DNA of 64,000 nt from Klebsiella sp. RHBSTW-00484 (GCF_013705725.1 NZ_CP055481.1:2046001-2110000); one strand, 5' to 3'. Positions 18,717 to 28,347 are shown, counted from the first letter of the stretch. A program made the numbers and translations. The notes: generated from the sequence alone by a model not told the origin.

Positions 18717-19343
18717 GTGGGTAATATGCTTGAAGCCAGAAAGCTCCGCTGCGAGCGAGATGAACGAATCTTGTTTAGCGATTTATCATTCCAGGTGAAA
18801 GCGGGGGAGTGGATACAAATTACCGGGGGCAACGGCGTAGGGAAAACGACTTTGCTACGGTTGCTCAGTGGACTGGCTCGCCCTGACGTCGGGGGAGTGT
18901 ACTGGCAGGCGCAGCCGTTGCATCGTGTGCGCGACAGCTATCAACAAAACCTGCTGTGGATTGGCCATCAGCCAGGGATTAAAACCCGGCTTTCGGCGCT
19001 AGAGAACCTGCGTTTTTTCCATCATGACGGTAACGCAGCTCAATGTATGAACGCGCTGGCTCAGGCGGGTCTTGCCGGATACGAAGATATTCCCGTTAAT
19101 CAACTCTCCGCCGGGCAGCAGCGCCGGGTTGCCCTGGCGCGACTCTGGCTGACGCGCGCTACGCTCTGGATCCTCGACGAACCTTTTACCGCCATTGATG
19201 TGAACGGCGTGGAGCGCCTGACGCAACGAATGGCGCAGCACACCGAGCAGGGCGGCATTGTCATTCTCACCACCCATCAGCCCATAAACGTGGCGACCGA
19301 TAAGATTCGCCGCATTGCGCTGAGCGGCGAGGAGGCTGGGTGA
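18717..19343 (+). CDS. ccmA: CcmA, heme exporter ATPase of cytochrome c maturation
   Basis: 208 residues from a GTG at 18717 ([10 protein letters not shown]); ATG at 18726 has better spacing from GAGAGGG, but E. coli CcmA also begins two to three residues before MLEAR. Walker [10 protein letters not shown], signature [14 protein letters not shown] and Walker B LWILDEPF are intact. With CcmB/C/D it releases heme-loaded CcmE. Placed directly after petC rather than after a nap operon as in E. coli. Confidence 0.96.
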   Translation: MGNMLEARKLRCERDERILFSDLSFQVKAGEWIQITGGNGVGKTTLLRLLSGLARPDVGGVYWQAQPLHRVRDSYQQNLLWIGHQPGIKTRLSALENLRFFHHDGNAAQCMNALAQAGLAGYEDIPVNQLSAGQQRRVALARLWLTRATLWILDEPFTAIDVNGVERLTQRMAQHTEQGGIVILTTHQPINVATDKIRRIALSGEEAG

Positions 19344-20008
19344 TGATGTGGCGGATTTTTCGTCTTGAGCTACGGGTGGCGTTTCGCCATCGTGCGGAAA
19401 TCGCCAATCCGCTGTGGTTTTTCCTGATTGTTATTACGTTGTTCCCACTGAGTGTTGGCTCTGAGTCGCAGCTTTTGGCACGCATTGCCCCCGGGATTAT
19501 CTGGGTCGCCGCGCTGCTTTCCTCGCTGCTGGCGCTGGAGCGCCTGTTTCGCGACGACTTACAGGACGGGAGCCTCGAACAACTGATGCTGCTGCCGCTG
19601 CCGTTATCAGCGGTGGTGCTGGCGAAGGTAATGGCCCACTGGGTGGTGACCGGCCTGCCGCTGCTTATTCTCTCACCACTGGTGGCGCTGCTGTTAGGAA
19701 TGGACGTTTACGGCTGGCAAATCATGGCACTGACTCTGCTGCTGGGAACGCCGACGCTGAGCTTTCTCGGCGCGCCGGGCGTTGGGTTGACCATCGGGCT
19801 AAAGCGCGGAGGCGTGCTACTGAGCGTGCTGGTGCTGCCGCTGACCATTCCGTTACTGATTTTTGCGACCGCCGCGATGGAGGCGGCTGCTATGCATCTG
19901 CCTGTTAAGGATTACATGGCGATTCTGGGCGCGTTGCTGGCGGGCAGCGCAACGTTGAGCCCCTTTGCGACGGCGGCTGCGCTACGTATCAGCTTGCAGG
20001 CCGGATAA
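19343..20008 (+). CDS. ccmB: CcmB, heme exporter membrane subunit
   Basis: 221 residues, six hydrophobic segments; begins [16 protein letters not shown] and overlaps the ccmA stop (ATGATG). Partner of CcmA in the CcmABCD complex. The C-terminus reads ISLQAG, two residues longer than the E. coli end, because the stop codon TAA lies inside a REP element that covers the end of the gene. Confidence 0.95.
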   Translation: MMWRIFRLELRVAFRHRAEIANPLWFFLIVITLFPLSVGSESQLLARIAPGIIWVAALLSSLLALERLFRDDLQDGSLEQLMLLPLPLSAVVLAKVMAHWVVTGLPLLILSPLVALLLGMDVYGWQIMALTLLLGTPTLSFLGAPGVGLTIGLKRGGVLLSVLVLPLTIPLLIFATAAMEAAAMHLPVKDYMAILGALLAGSATLSPFATAAALRISLQAG

Positions 20009-20030
20009 GGCGTTTGCACCGCCATCCGGC
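19999..20030. repeat. REP element overlapping the end of ccmB
   Basis: GCCGGATAAGGCG-TTTGCAC-CGCCATCCGGC is a single REP unit. Its left arm supplies the last two codons and the stop of ccmB, and it fills the 70-base ccmB-ccmC gap. It may protect the upstream mRNA or reduce transcription into ccmC. Confidence 0.8.
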
Positions 20031-20078
20031 AAAGGTTTTATCAACACACTCATTATTATCTGCTCTGGTGACTCAATT

Positions 20079-20816
20079 ATGTGGAAAACACTCTATCAGC
20101 TAGCGAACCCCCCGCAGCTTTATCTGCTCTGCGGCAGGCTGGTCCCGTGGCTGGGCATTGCCAGTGCGCTGTTGCTGACTGTGGGCTGGGTCTGGGGATT
20201 CGGCTTTGCGCCTGCGGATTACCAGCAGGGAGACAGCTACCGCATTATCTATCTGCACGTACCGGCAGCGATGTGGTCGATGGGGATTTATGCCCTGATG
20301 GCAATTGCGGCGTTTATAGGCCTGGTCTGGCAGATGAAAATGGCCAACCTGGCACTGGTGGCGATGGCACCGGTTGGCGCGGTTTTTACCTTTATTGCGC
20401 TGGCGACCGGTTCCGCGTGGGGGAAACCGATGTGGGGTACCTGGTGGGTGTGGGACGCCAGGCTGACTTCCGAACTGGTGCTGCTGTTTCTTTACGTCGG
20501 CGTGATTGCCCTGTGGCACGGCTTTAACGATCGGTGTCTGGCCGGGCGTGCGGTGGGCATTCTGGTGCTGATAGGTGTGGTTAACCTGCCGATTATTCAC
20601 TACTCGGTGGAGTGGTGGAACACTCTGCATCAGGGATCAACCAACATGCAGCAAAGCATTGACCCGGCGATGCGTACGCCGCTGCGCCTGGCGATTATTG
20701 GCTACCTGCTGCTGTTTATTTCGCTGGCGCTGATGCGCATGCGCAACCTGATTTTGCTAATGGAAAAACGTCGCCCGTGGGTGGGTGAGCTGATTGTAAA
20801 AAGAGGTCGCCGATGA
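20079..20816 (+). CDS. ccmC: CcmC, heme handling protein
   Basis: 245 residues, exactly the E. coli length. Six membrane helices and the periplasmic tryptophan-rich WWD motif WGTWWVWDARL near 119-129, flanked by heme-ligand histidines His60 and His184. Loads heme onto CcmE. The ATG at 20079 is the homology-supported start. Confidence 0.97.
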   Translation: MWKTLYQLANPPQLYLLCGRLVPWLGIASALLLTVGWVWGFGFAPADYQQGDSYRIIYLHVPAAMWSMGIYALMAIAAFIGLVWQMKMANLALVAMAPVGAVFTFIALATGSAWGKPMWGTWWVWDARLTSELVLLFLYVGVIALWHGFNDRCLAGRAVGILVLIGVVNLPIIHYSVEWWNTLHQGSTNMQQSIDPAMRTPLRLAIIGYLLLFISLALMRMRNLILLMEKRRPWVGELIVKRGRR

Positions 20817-21016
20817 GCAATGCATTTGCAACCTGGGGTGATTTCTTCGCCATGGGCGGTTATGCCTTTTACATCTGGCTGGCGGTAGTGATGACGGTTA
20901 TCCCGCTGGCGGTGCTGGTTCTGCACACGGCGAGACAACATCGTTCGATTTTACGTAGCGTGGCGCAACAGCAAGCCCGCGAAGCCCGCATGCGCGCGGC
21001 GCGGGAGGCAGTATGA
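20813..21016 (+). CDS. ccmD: CcmD, small membrane subunit
   Basis: 67 residues (E. coli 69). One membrane helix near the N-terminus (about 14-38), then a basic cytoplasmic tail RAAREAV. Needed for release of holo-CcmE from CcmABC. Overlaps ccmC and ccmE by four bases each. Confidence 0.95.
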   Translation: MSNAFATWGDFFAMGGYAFYIWLAVVMTVIPLAVLVLHTARQHRSILRSVAQQQAREARMRAAREAV

Positions 21017-21480
21017 ATATTCGGCTTAACAACCGTCTGTGGGTGGCCCTCGCGATACTGGCGGGGTTAACGCTGACCATCACGCTGGTGCTCTACGCGC
21101 TGCGCTCTAACATCGACCTGTTTTATACGCCAGGTGAAATCCTTTATGGCAAGCGTGAAACACAGCAACGGCCGGTGGTGGGCCAGCGCCTGCGCGTTGG
21201 TGGAATGGTGATGCCCGGCAGCGTCAGACGCGACCCAAATTCACTGAAGGTTAATTTCAGCATCTACGACGCTGAAGGCTCGGTGGACGTCAGTTATGAA
21301 GGCATTCTGCCGGATCTGTTCCGTGAAGGGCAGGGCGTGGTGGTGCAGGGGGAACTGGGCGAGAAAAATCATCTGCTGGCGAAAGAAGTACTCGCTAAGC
21401 ATGATGAAAACTACACCCCGCCGGAAGTGAAAAAAGCGATTCAGGAGCACCATCGTCGCCCGGAGAGCAAGTCATCATGA
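21013..21480 (+). CDS. ccmE: CcmE, periplasmic heme chaperone
   Basis: 155 residues. N-terminal signal anchor (about 8-30) and a soluble OB-fold domain. The covalent heme-binding histidine is His130 in [12 protein letters not shown], the same number as in E. coli. Carries heme from CcmC to CcmF. Confidence 0.97.
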   Translation: MNIRLNNRLWVALAILAGLTLTITLVLYALRSNIDLFYTPGEILYGKRETQQRPVVGQRLRVGGMVMPGSVRRDPNSLKVNFSIYDAEGSVDVSYEGILPDLFREGQGVVVQGELGEKNHLLAKEVLAKHDENYTPPEVKKAIQEHHRRPESKSS

Positions 21481-23402
21481 TGCCTGAAATCGGTAACGGA
21501 CTGCTGTGCATGGCGCTCGGCATCGCACTATTGCTCTCCATCTACCCGCTGTGGGGCGTTGTGCGTGGCGATAGGCGAATGATGGCATCTTCCCGGCTCT
21601 TCTCCTGGCTGTTGTTTTTCCTCGTAATGGGCGCTTTTATGGTGCTGATCAACGCCTTCGTGGTGAACGACTTTACGCTGAATTACGTTACCAGCAATTC
21701 TCACACCCAGTTACCGGTGTGGTATCGCGTGGCGGCAACCTGGGGCGCGCATGAAGGGTCGTTACTGCTGTGGATGCTGTTGATGAGCGGCTGGACGTTC
21801 GCCGTGGCGCTGTTCAGTCAGCGCATGCCGCTCGATATCGTCGCCCGCGTGCTGGCGATAATGGGGATGATAAGCGTCGGCTTCCTGCTGTTTATCCTGT
21901 TTACCTCCAACCCGTTTACCCGCACGCTGCCGGAGTTCCCGATTGAAGGACGCGACCTGAATCCGCTGTTGCAAGATCCGGGGCTAATTTTCCATCCGCC
22001 GCTGCTGTATATGGGCTATGTCGGCTTCTCGGTGGCTTTTGCCTTTGCGATTGCCGCCCTGCTGAGCGGGCGGCTGGACAGCACCTTTGTGCGTTTTTCC
22101 CGTCCCTGGACGCTGGCGGCATGGGCCTTTCTGACGCTGGGCATTGTGTTGGGCTCGGTTTGGGCCTATTACGAGCTGGGCTGGGGCGGCTGGTGGTTCT
22201 GGGATCCCGTGGAAAACGCCTCGTTGATGCCATGGCTGGTTGGTACCGCGCTGGTGCATTCGTTGGCTGTAACGGAGCAGCGTGCCAGTTTTAAAGCGTG
22301 GACGCTATTGCTCGCCATCTGTGCATTTTCTCTGTGCCTGCTGGGCACCTTCCTCGTGCGTTCCGGCGTTCTGGTTTCGGTTCACGCTTTTGCTTCTGAC
22401 CCGTCGCGCGGGATGTTTATTCTTGCGTTTATGGTGTTAGTTATCGGTGGCTCGCTGCTGCTGTTCGCTATCCGTGGGCACAGGGTGCGATCGCGAGTGA
22501 ATAACGCTCTCTGGTCGCGGGAGTCGCTGCTACTCGGTAACAACGTCCTGTTGGTTACCGCCATGCTGGTGGTGCTGCTCGGTACGCTGCTGCCGCTGGT
22601 GCATAAACAGTTGGGGATGGGCAGCATTTCCATTGGTGAGCCGTTCTTTAATACCATGTTCAGCTGGCTGATGGCACCGTTTGCGCTACTGCTGGGCATC
22701 GGCCCGTTGGTACGCTGGGGACGCGATCGTCCACGTAAGCTGCAGCGTCTACTGATTATCGCCCTGGGGAGCACCCTGGCGCTGTCTCTGCTCCTGCCGT
22801 GGCTATTTGAAAGCAAGATTGTCGCCATGACGGTGGTCGGGCTGGCGATGGCCTGCTGGGTCTTTGTACTGGCGATGGCGGAAGTCGCTTTGCGTATTTC
22901 ACGCGGCGCAAAGATGACCCTCAGCTACTGGGGGATGGTCGCCGGTCATGTCGGTGTGGCAGTGACGGTTGTCGGTATTGCTTTCAGCCAGAACTACAGC
23001 GTGGAGCGCGATGTGCGAATGAAGGCTGGCGATAGTATCGAAATTCATAATTATCGCTTCATCTTCCGTGAAGTCAAAGAGGTGACCGGGCCGAACTATC
23101 GCGGCGGCGTGGCCATGATTGGCGTCACGCGAAATGGCAAAGCGGAAGCGGTACTGCATGCAGAAAAACGTTTTTATAACAGTACCCGCTCAGTGATGAC
23201 CGAAGCGGCGGTTGACGGTGGATTCACTCGTGATCTGTATGCTGCCCTTGGCGAAGAGCTGGACAACGGCGCGTGGGCTGTGCGGCTGTATTACAAACCG
23301 TTTATTCGCTGGATTTGGGCGGGTGGTTTATTAATGGCGCTGGGCGGGCTGCTGTGTCTGTGCGATCCACGCTATCGCCAGCCCGTGCCGGAGGCCGCAT
23401 GA
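21477..23402 (+). CDS. ccmF: CcmF, heme lyase core subunit
   Basis: 641 residues (E. coli 647), about 15 membrane helices. The WWD heme motif [16 protein letters not shown] lies at about 235-250, with conserved histidines in [11 protein letters not shown] and elsewhere. Joins heme from CcmE to apocytochrome c cysteines together with CcmH. Overlaps ccmE and ccmG by four bases. Confidence 0.97.
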   Translation: MMPEIGNGLLCMALGIALLLSIYPLWGVVRGDRRMMASSRLFSWLLFFLVMGAFMVLINAFVVNDFTLNYVTSNSHTQLPVWYRVAATWGAHEGSLLLWMLLMSGWTFAVALFSQRMPLDIVARVLAIMGMISVGFLLFILFTSNPFTRTLPEFPIEGRDLNPLLQDPGLIFHPPLLYMGYVGFSVAFAFAIAALLSGRLDSTFVRFSRPWTLAAWAFLTLGIVLGSVWAYYELGWGGWWFWDPVENASLMPWLVGTALVHSLAVTEQRASFKAWTLLLAICAFSLCLLGTFLVRSGVLVSVHAFASDPSRGMFILAFMVLVIGGSLLLFAIRGHRVRSRVNNALWSRESLLLGNNVLLVTAMLVVLLGTLLPLVHKQLGMGSISIGEPFFNTMFSWLMAPFALLLGIGPLVRWGRDRPRKLQRLLIIALGSTLALSLLLPWLFESKIVAMTVVGLAMACWVFVLAMAEVALRISRGAKMTLSYWGMVAGHVGVAVTVVGIAFSQNYSVERDVRMKAGDSIEIHNYRFIFREVKEVTGPNYRGGVAMIGVTRNGKAEAVLHAEKRFYNSTRSVMTEAAVDGGFTRDLYAALGEELDNGAWAVRLYYKPFIRWIWAGGLLMALGGLLCLCDPRYRQPVPEAA

Positions 23403-23956
23403 AGCGCTGTTTACTGTTGATCCCGTTGATGATCTTTGTGGTCATCGCCGCGCTGATGCTGTGGCAGCTGGCGCGCAATGCTGAAGGGGATGACCCGATC
23501 ATCCTGGAGTCGGCGTTGATCGGTAAACCGGTGCCGACCTTTCGTCTTGAGTCGCTGGAGAATCCCGGGCAGTACTATCAGGCAGATGCGCTAATCCAAG
23601 GCAAACCGCTGCTGCTCAATGTCTGGGCGACCTGGTGCCCGACCTGCCGCGCCGAGCATCAGTATCTGAATCAGCTCGCGGTGCAGGGGATCCGCGTGGT
23701 GGGGATGAACTACAAAGACGAGCGGCAGAAAGCGATGACCTGGCTGAAAGTATTGGGAAATCCTTACGCGTTGAGCCTGTTTGATGGCGATGGGAGGATG
23801 GGACTGGATCTGGGGGTTTCCGGCGCACCGGAAACCTTCCTGATCGATGGAAAAGGATTTATTCGTTATCGCCATGCGGGCGATCTCAACGAGCGGGTGT
23901 GGGAGTGTGAATTCAGGTCACTTTGGGAGCAATACAGCAGGGAGGCTGCGCAATGA
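23399..23956 (+). CDS. ccmG: CcmG (DsbE), thiol-disulfide oxidoreductase
   Basis: 185 residues, as in E. coli. One N-terminal membrane anchor and a periplasmic thioredoxin fold with the active site W-C80-P-T-C83 and the cis-proline segment SGAPETFLI. Keeps the CxxCH cysteines of apocytochromes and CcmH reduced. Overlaps ccmH by four bases. Confidence 0.97.
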   Translation: MKRCLLLIPLMIFVVIAALMLWQLARNAEGDDPIILESALIGKPVPTFRLESLENPGQYYQADALIQGKPLLLNVWATWCPTCRAEHQYLNQLAVQGIRVVGMNYKDERQKAMTWLKVLGNPYALSLFDGDGRMGLDLGVSGAPETFLIDGKGFIRYRHAGDLNERVWECEFRSLWEQYSREAAQ

Positions 23957-24795
23957 GGGTGTTACTGGGCGTGCTGATGCTGATCGTTTCCGGGTCGGCG
24001 CTGGCCGCCATCGACGTCATGCCGTTTAAGGATGAAGCTCAGGAGCAGCGGTTTCGCCAGCTTACTGAGCAGCTGCGCTGCCCAAAATGCCAGAACAACA
24101 GTATCGCTGATTCCAGCTCGATGATTGCCACTGACCTGCGGCAGAAGGTTTATGAGCTGTTGCAGGAGGGGAAAAGTAAGCAGGAGATCATCGATTATAT
24201 GGTGGCGCGCTACGGCAACTTCGTCACCTACGATCCGCCATTAACCCCGCTGACTATTCTGCTGTGGGTGCTACCGATTGCCGCTGTCGCCACTGGTTGC
24301 TGGATTATTTTTGCCCGTTCGCACCGCCGTGTGCGGCTGAAGCAGGGAGCATTTCCTGACGACATTCACACGGAGGGTAAACAGGGTGGATTTGCCATTT
24401 ATATTCCGGGGATCGCTATTGCGCTGGTCGTCGCGACCCTCAGCTATTACCAGACCGGTAGCTACAAGCAAGTAAAAATCTGGCAGCAGGCGACGGCGCA
24501 GCTGCCAACTCTATTGAAACGAGTCCTGTATCCGAAAGAAAAACCGCTCAATCAAGAGGAGATGGCGCGCCTGGCGCTGGGTTTACGTACGCGTTTGCAT
24601 AGCGATCCTGGTAGTGTAGAAGGCTGGGTTATGCTTGGTCGACTCGGCATGGCATCAGGAAATGTCGATATGGCGACTCAGTCATATGCCAACGCCTGGC
24701 GGCTGGATCCAAATAATAGCGATGCGGCGCAGGGCTATAAGCAAGCGATTACTCGCTCATCAGGAACGAATGACAACCTTTGGAGTGCAGAATAA
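23953..24795 (+). CDS. ccmH: CcmH, apocytochrome c reductase/TPR protein, C-terminally shortened
   Basis: 280 residues from the ATG at 23953; E. coli CcmH is about 350. The N-terminal part is complete: signal peptide, the redox pair LRC43-PKC46, then membrane helices near 104-124 and 155-172. The C-terminal CcmI-like TPR domain starts (SVEGWVMLGRLGMASGNV) but stops after TRSSGTNDN, about 70 residues early. A natural truncation or a late frameshift/deletion is possible; the redox function should be retained, apocytochrome binding may be weaker. Last gene of the run. Confidence 0.92.
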   Translation: MRVLLGVLMLIVSGSALAAIDVMPFKDEAQEQRFRQLTEQLRCPKCQNNSIADSSSMIATDLRQKVYELLQEGKSKQEIIDYMVARYGNFVTYDPPLTPLTILLWVLPIAAVATGCWIIFARSHRRVRLKQGAFPDDIHTEGKQGGFAIYIPGIAIALVVATLSYYQTGSYKQVKIWQQATAQLPTLLKRVLYPKEKPLNQEEMARLALGLRTRLHSDPGSVEGWVMLGRLGMASGNVDMATQSYANAWRLDPNNSDAAQGYKQAITRSSGTNDNLWSAE

Positions 24796-24942
24796 TTAAG
24801 CCCAGGTCCTTTCTCATCAGAAAATCCCCTCATAGCGTGAACGGTTAGCGTTCCTGTATACAGCCGGGACCTTGCGTCAATCTCGTCATATGTGCTCTCC
24901 TTCGCATTTTTAAACTGTTTAAAAACCATACTGGCCGAAATC

Positions 24943-24958
24943 TGTGATTGGGTTCATG
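24943..24958. promoter_or_regulatory. CRP-like site upstream of psuK
   Basis: TGTGA-TTGGGT-TCATG has one perfect and one partial CRP half-site. It is in the 335-base gap (24796-25130) after ccmH, about 175 bases before psuK. The gap also holds TTTTTAAA-CTG-TTTAAAAA (24907-24925). No gene is visible in it. Confidence 0.35.
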
Positions 24959-25014
24959 TTCATATGAAAATCCTATTTACATCCCCTTTACTTTGAAAGT
25001 TCATTGCTTATTAT

Positions 25015-25044
25015 AAACACATGTTCATAACCAAACATGTGTTT
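25015..25044. promoter_or_regulatory. Inverted repeat upstream of psuK, candidate operator
   Basis: AAACACATG and CATGTGTTT form perfect 9-base arms separated by 12 bases. Part of the element, CATGTTCATA (25020-25029), is repeated at 24955-24964. This could be the binding site of the pseudouridine regulon repressor or activator; the regulator is not in view. Confidence 0.45.
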
Positions 25045-25130
25045 TGTTGGGTTGTTCTGAATAGAGGAAGTCCTATTTCTTTGTATTAAATAATTCTATT
25101 TTTACAGCATCCTGTGCTGGAGGTATTTAT

Positions 25131-26066
25131 ATGCCTGAAAATGATTATGTCGTGATTATTGGTTCGGCAAATATGGATGTTGCTGGTTATTCTAATATGT
25201 CGCTGAACTATGCTGATTCAAATCCTGGAAAAATAAAGTATACGCCCGGTGGGGTAGGTAGGAACATAGCGCAAAATATTGCCTTATTGAATAAATCTTC
25301 ATGGTTATTATCTGTCGTTGGCGATGATTTTTATGGCCATTCTTTGCTGGCTCAGACTGCACAATCAGGGGTACATGTCGATAAATGTCAGGTCATCAAA
25401 GGCGAGGGTACATCCAGCTATTTATCGTTGCTTGATAATACCGGTGAAATGCTGGTGGCGATAAATGATATGAGCATTACTGAGCATATTACGGCGGAAT
25501 TTCTAAGCCAACATCAGGCCTTTATCTGTGAAGCCACGGTGATTGTTGTTGATTGTAATATCAGCGAAGCCGCGCTGGCCTGGTTGATGGAAAATACTGG
25601 TTCAACGCCCATTTTCGTTGACCCGGTTTCCGCCTGGAAATGCGTGAAAATTCGCCAACATCTGGGGCGGATCCATACCCTGAAACCGAACCGCATCGAG
25701 GCGGAAACCCTCAGCGGAATCTCGCTGTCCGGCACCGATGATGTGGCTCGCGTTGCCGACTGGTTTCACCAGCATGGCCTGAAGCGCCTGGTATTGAGCA
25801 TGGGTGGAGATGGGGTTTACTACAGCGAAAAGGATGGCGAACACGGCTGGTCGGCACCGCTAAAAACCCAGGTTGTGAATGTAACTGGTGCGGGTGATGC
25901 CATGATGGCCGGTCTTGCATCCTGTTGGCTGGACGGTTGTTCATTTTCTCAAGCGGTGCAGTTCGCTCAAGGGTGCTCTTCCCTCGCGCTCTCATCGGAA
26001 TTTACCAATAATCCTGAATTATCTTACGCAAACGTAAAAAAGTTAGTGGAGAAAGATTATGTCTGA
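25131..26066 (+). CDS. psuK: PsuK, pseudouridine kinase
   Basis: 311 residues (E. coli 313), PfkB family. Phosphorylates pseudouridine to pseudouridine 5'-phosphate. Signatures are GGVGRNIAQNIALL near residue 40 and VNVTGAGDAMMAGL with the catalytic Asp near 252. GGAGG stands 7 bases before the ATG. Its end overlaps psuG by 8 bases, so the two are translated together. Confidence 0.95.
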   Translation: MPENDYVVIIGSANMDVAGYSNMSLNYADSNPGKIKYTPGGVGRNIAQNIALLNKSSWLLSVVGDDFYGHSLLAQTAQSGVHVDKCQVIKGEGTSSYLSLLDNTGEMLVAINDMSITEHITAEFLSQHQAFICEATVIVVDCNISEAALAWLMENTGSTPIFVDPVSAWKCVKIRQHLGRIHTLKPNRIEAETLSGISLSGTDDVARVADWFHQHGLKRLVLSMGGDGVYYSEKDGEHGWSAPLKTQVVNVTGAGDAMMAGLASCWLDGCSFSQAVQFAQGCSSLALSSEFTNNPELSYANVKKLVEKDYV

Positions 26067-26994
26067 ATTAAATATTTCCTCTGAATTATTACAGGTCTCT
26101 GCGGAAGTACAGCAAGCATTGAAAAATAACCAGCCAATCGTGGCGCTTGAATCAACTATTATTTCTCACGGTATGCCATTCCCTGAAAATGCGCAAACGG
26201 CGCTGGAAGTGGAAGAAACTATTCGTCGGCAGGGGGCCGTTCCGGCAACCATTGCGATTATCCATGGGGTAATGAAGGTCGGTTTAAGTCGAGAGGAAAT
26301 AGAACTGCTTGGCCGTGAAGGGCATAACGTCACTAAAGTTAGCCGTCGGGACTTACCGTTTGTGGTTGCTGCGGGATTAAATGGCGCGACCACCGTAGCG
26401 TCCACCATGATCATCGCGGCGATGGCCGGAATTAAAGTCTTTGCCACCGGTGGTATTGGCGGTGTGCATCGTGGAGCGGAGCAAACATTTGATATTTCCG
26501 CCGATCTTCAGGAACTGGCGAATACTAATGTCACCGTGGTTTGTGCCGGTGCGAAATCTATTCTCGACCTGGGCCTGACGACCGAATATTTAGAAACTTT
26601 CGGTGTTCCGCTTATTGGTTATCAAACCTCGGCGCTCCCGGCATTCTTCTGCCGTACCAGCCCGTTTGACGTCAGCATTCGGCTTAACAGCGCCAAAGAA
26701 ATCGCCAAAGCGATGGCGGTGAAATGGCAGTCGAGCCTGAAGGGCGGCATGGTGGTAGCGAATCCTATCCCGGAACAGTTTGCGATGCCGGAAGCGAAAA
26801 TCAACGCCGCCATTGATCAGGCGGTGAGAGAAGCTGAAGAACAGGGCGTGGTGGGCAAAGAGAGTACGCCGTTCCTGTTGGCCCGCGTCGCGGAACTGAC
26901 CGGTGGAGACAGCCTGAAATCCAATATTCAGCTGGTCTTTAACAACGCCATCCTGGCCTGCGAGATTGCCAAAGAGTATCAGCAGATCGCGTAA
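26059..26994 (+). CDS. psuG: PsuG, pseudouridine-5'-phosphate glycosidase
   Basis: 311 residues (E. coli 312). Breaks the C-C glycosidic bond of pseudouridine 5'-phosphate to uracil and ribose 5-phosphate. Conserved segments VALESTIISHGMPFPEN, GGIGGVHRGAEQTFDISADL and GYQTSALPAFF are present. Second gene of a psuK-psuG-transporter operon for salvage of RNA-derived pseudouridine. Confidence 0.97.
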   Translation: MSELNISSELLQVSAEVQQALKNNQPIVALESTIISHGMPFPENAQTALEVEETIRRQGAVPATIAIIHGVMKVGLSREEIELLGREGHNVTKVSRRDLPFVVAAGLNGATTVASTMIIAAMAGIKVFATGGIGGVHRGAEQTFDISADLQELANTNVTVVCAGAKSILDLGLTTEYLETFGVPLIGYQTSALPAFFCRTSPFDVSIRLNSAKEIAKAMAVKWQSSLKGGMVVANPIPEQFAMPEAKINAAIDQAVREAEEQGVVGKESTPFLLARVAELTGGDSLKSNIQLVFNNAILACEIAKEYQQIA

Positions 26995-27090
26995 CGATAA
27001 CTGCGGGCTGTTTGCGGTTGCCCGCCCCGATATCAAATGTACCGAAAACCTGGCCTGAGGCCGGGTTTTCCACCAGGTAAGGATATCATT

Positions 27091-28341
27091 ATGGACATCA
27101 TGCGAAGTCTTTTGGGGATGGTGGTGTTACTGGCCATTGCCTTTGTGCTGTCAGTGAATAAAAAACGCATCAGTATCAGAACCGTAGGCGCAGCGCTGTT
27201 GCTGCAAATTGTGATTGGCGGGGTAATGCTCTATTTTCCTCCGGGCAAATGGCTGGTCGAACAGGCGGCGCTTGGGGTGCATAAAGTTATGTCCTATAGC
27301 GATGCCGGGAGCGCGTTTATTTTTGGCTCGCTGGTTGGCCCGAAGATGGATGTGCTGTTTGACGGTGCAGGGTTTGTGTTTGCCTTTCGTGTTCTGCCCG
27401 CCATTATTTTCGTTACCGCGCTGATAAGCCTCCTTTACTATCTCGGCGTGATGGGACTGCTGATCCGCATTTTGGGGGGTATCTTCCAGAAAGCGCTGAA
27501 TATCAGCAAAATTGAATCGTTTGTTGCTGTGACCACCATTTTCCTCGGGCAAAACGAAATTCCGGCGATCGTCAAACCGTTTATCGACAAGTTAAACCGC
27601 AACGAGCTGTTCACCGCAATTTGTAGCGGGATGGCCTCAATCGCCGGGTCGATGATGATTGGTTATGCCGGTATGGGCGTACCGATCGACTACCTGTTGG
27701 CTGCGTCGCTGATGGCGATTCCCGGCGGGATCTTGTTTGCTCGTATGCTCAGTCCGGCAACCGAAGCGTCGCAGGTGACTTTTGATAACCTCTCTTTCAC
27801 CGAAACGCCGCCGAAAAGCATTATCGAAGCGGCGGCATCCGGGGCGATGACCGGGCTGAAAATTGCCGCTGGGGTAGCAACGGTAGTCATGGCGTTTGTG
27901 GCGATTATCGCCTTGTTGAACGGCATTATCGGTGGGATTGGCGGTTGGTTTGGTTTTGGTCACGCCACTCTGGAGGGGATCTTCGGTTATATCCTTGCGC
28001 CTCTGGCGTGGATTATGGGCGTTGACTGGAGCGATGCGACCCTGGCAGGCAGTCTGATTGGGCAGAAACTGGCGATCAACGAATTTGTTGCCTATCTCAA
28101 CTTCTCACCCTACCTGCAAACCGGCGGCACGCTGGATGTGAAAACCATCGCCATTATCTCGTTTGCGCTGTGCGGTTTTGCGAACTTTGGTTCAATTGGC
28201 GTGGTTGTCGGGGCGTTCTCCGCCATTTCCCCGCAGCGCGCGCCAGAAATTGCTCAGCTCGGAATGCGCGCCCTGGCGGCGGCAACGCTCTCTAACCTGA
28301 TGAGCGCGACCATCGCCGGGTTCTTTATTGGACTCGCGTAG
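27091..28341 (+). CDS. psuT: PsuT-type nucleoside transporter (copy 2)
   Basis: 416 residues from the ATG at 27091 (AGGTAAGG upstream); a longer in-frame start at 27037 lies in the leader and is unlikely. CNT family, almost identical in length and sequence to the copy at 4805-6055, including FLGQNEIPAIVKPF. Assigned to pseudouridine uptake by its place after psuG, as in E. coli. The two copies are in the same orientation about 21 kb apart. Confidence 0.88.
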   Translation: MDIMRSLLGMVVLLAIAFVLSVNKKRISIRTVGAALLLQIVIGGVMLYFPPGKWLVEQAALGVHKVMSYSDAGSAFIFGSLVGPKMDVLFDGAGFVFAFRVLPAIIFVTALISLLYYLGVMGLLIRILGGIFQKALNISKIESFVAVTTIFLGQNEIPAIVKPFIDKLNRNELFTAICSGMASIAGSMMIGYAGMGVPIDYLLAASLMAIPGGILFARMLSPATEASQVTFDNLSFTETPPKSIIEAAASGAMTGLKIAAGVATVVMAFVAIIALLNGIIGGIGGWFGFGHATLEGIFGYILAPLAWIMGVDWSDATLAGSLIGQKLAINEFVAYLNFSPYLQTGGTLDVKTIAIISFALCGFANFGSIGVVVGAFSAISPQRAPEIAQLGMRALAAATLSNLMSATIAGFFIGLA

Positions 28342-28347
28342 CGTTAA

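Noticed and set aside
27037..27090. Extra 18 codons at the start of the second nucleoside transporter
   Set aside because: They come from the psuG-psuT hairpin leader; the copy at 4805 and the ribosome site support 27091.
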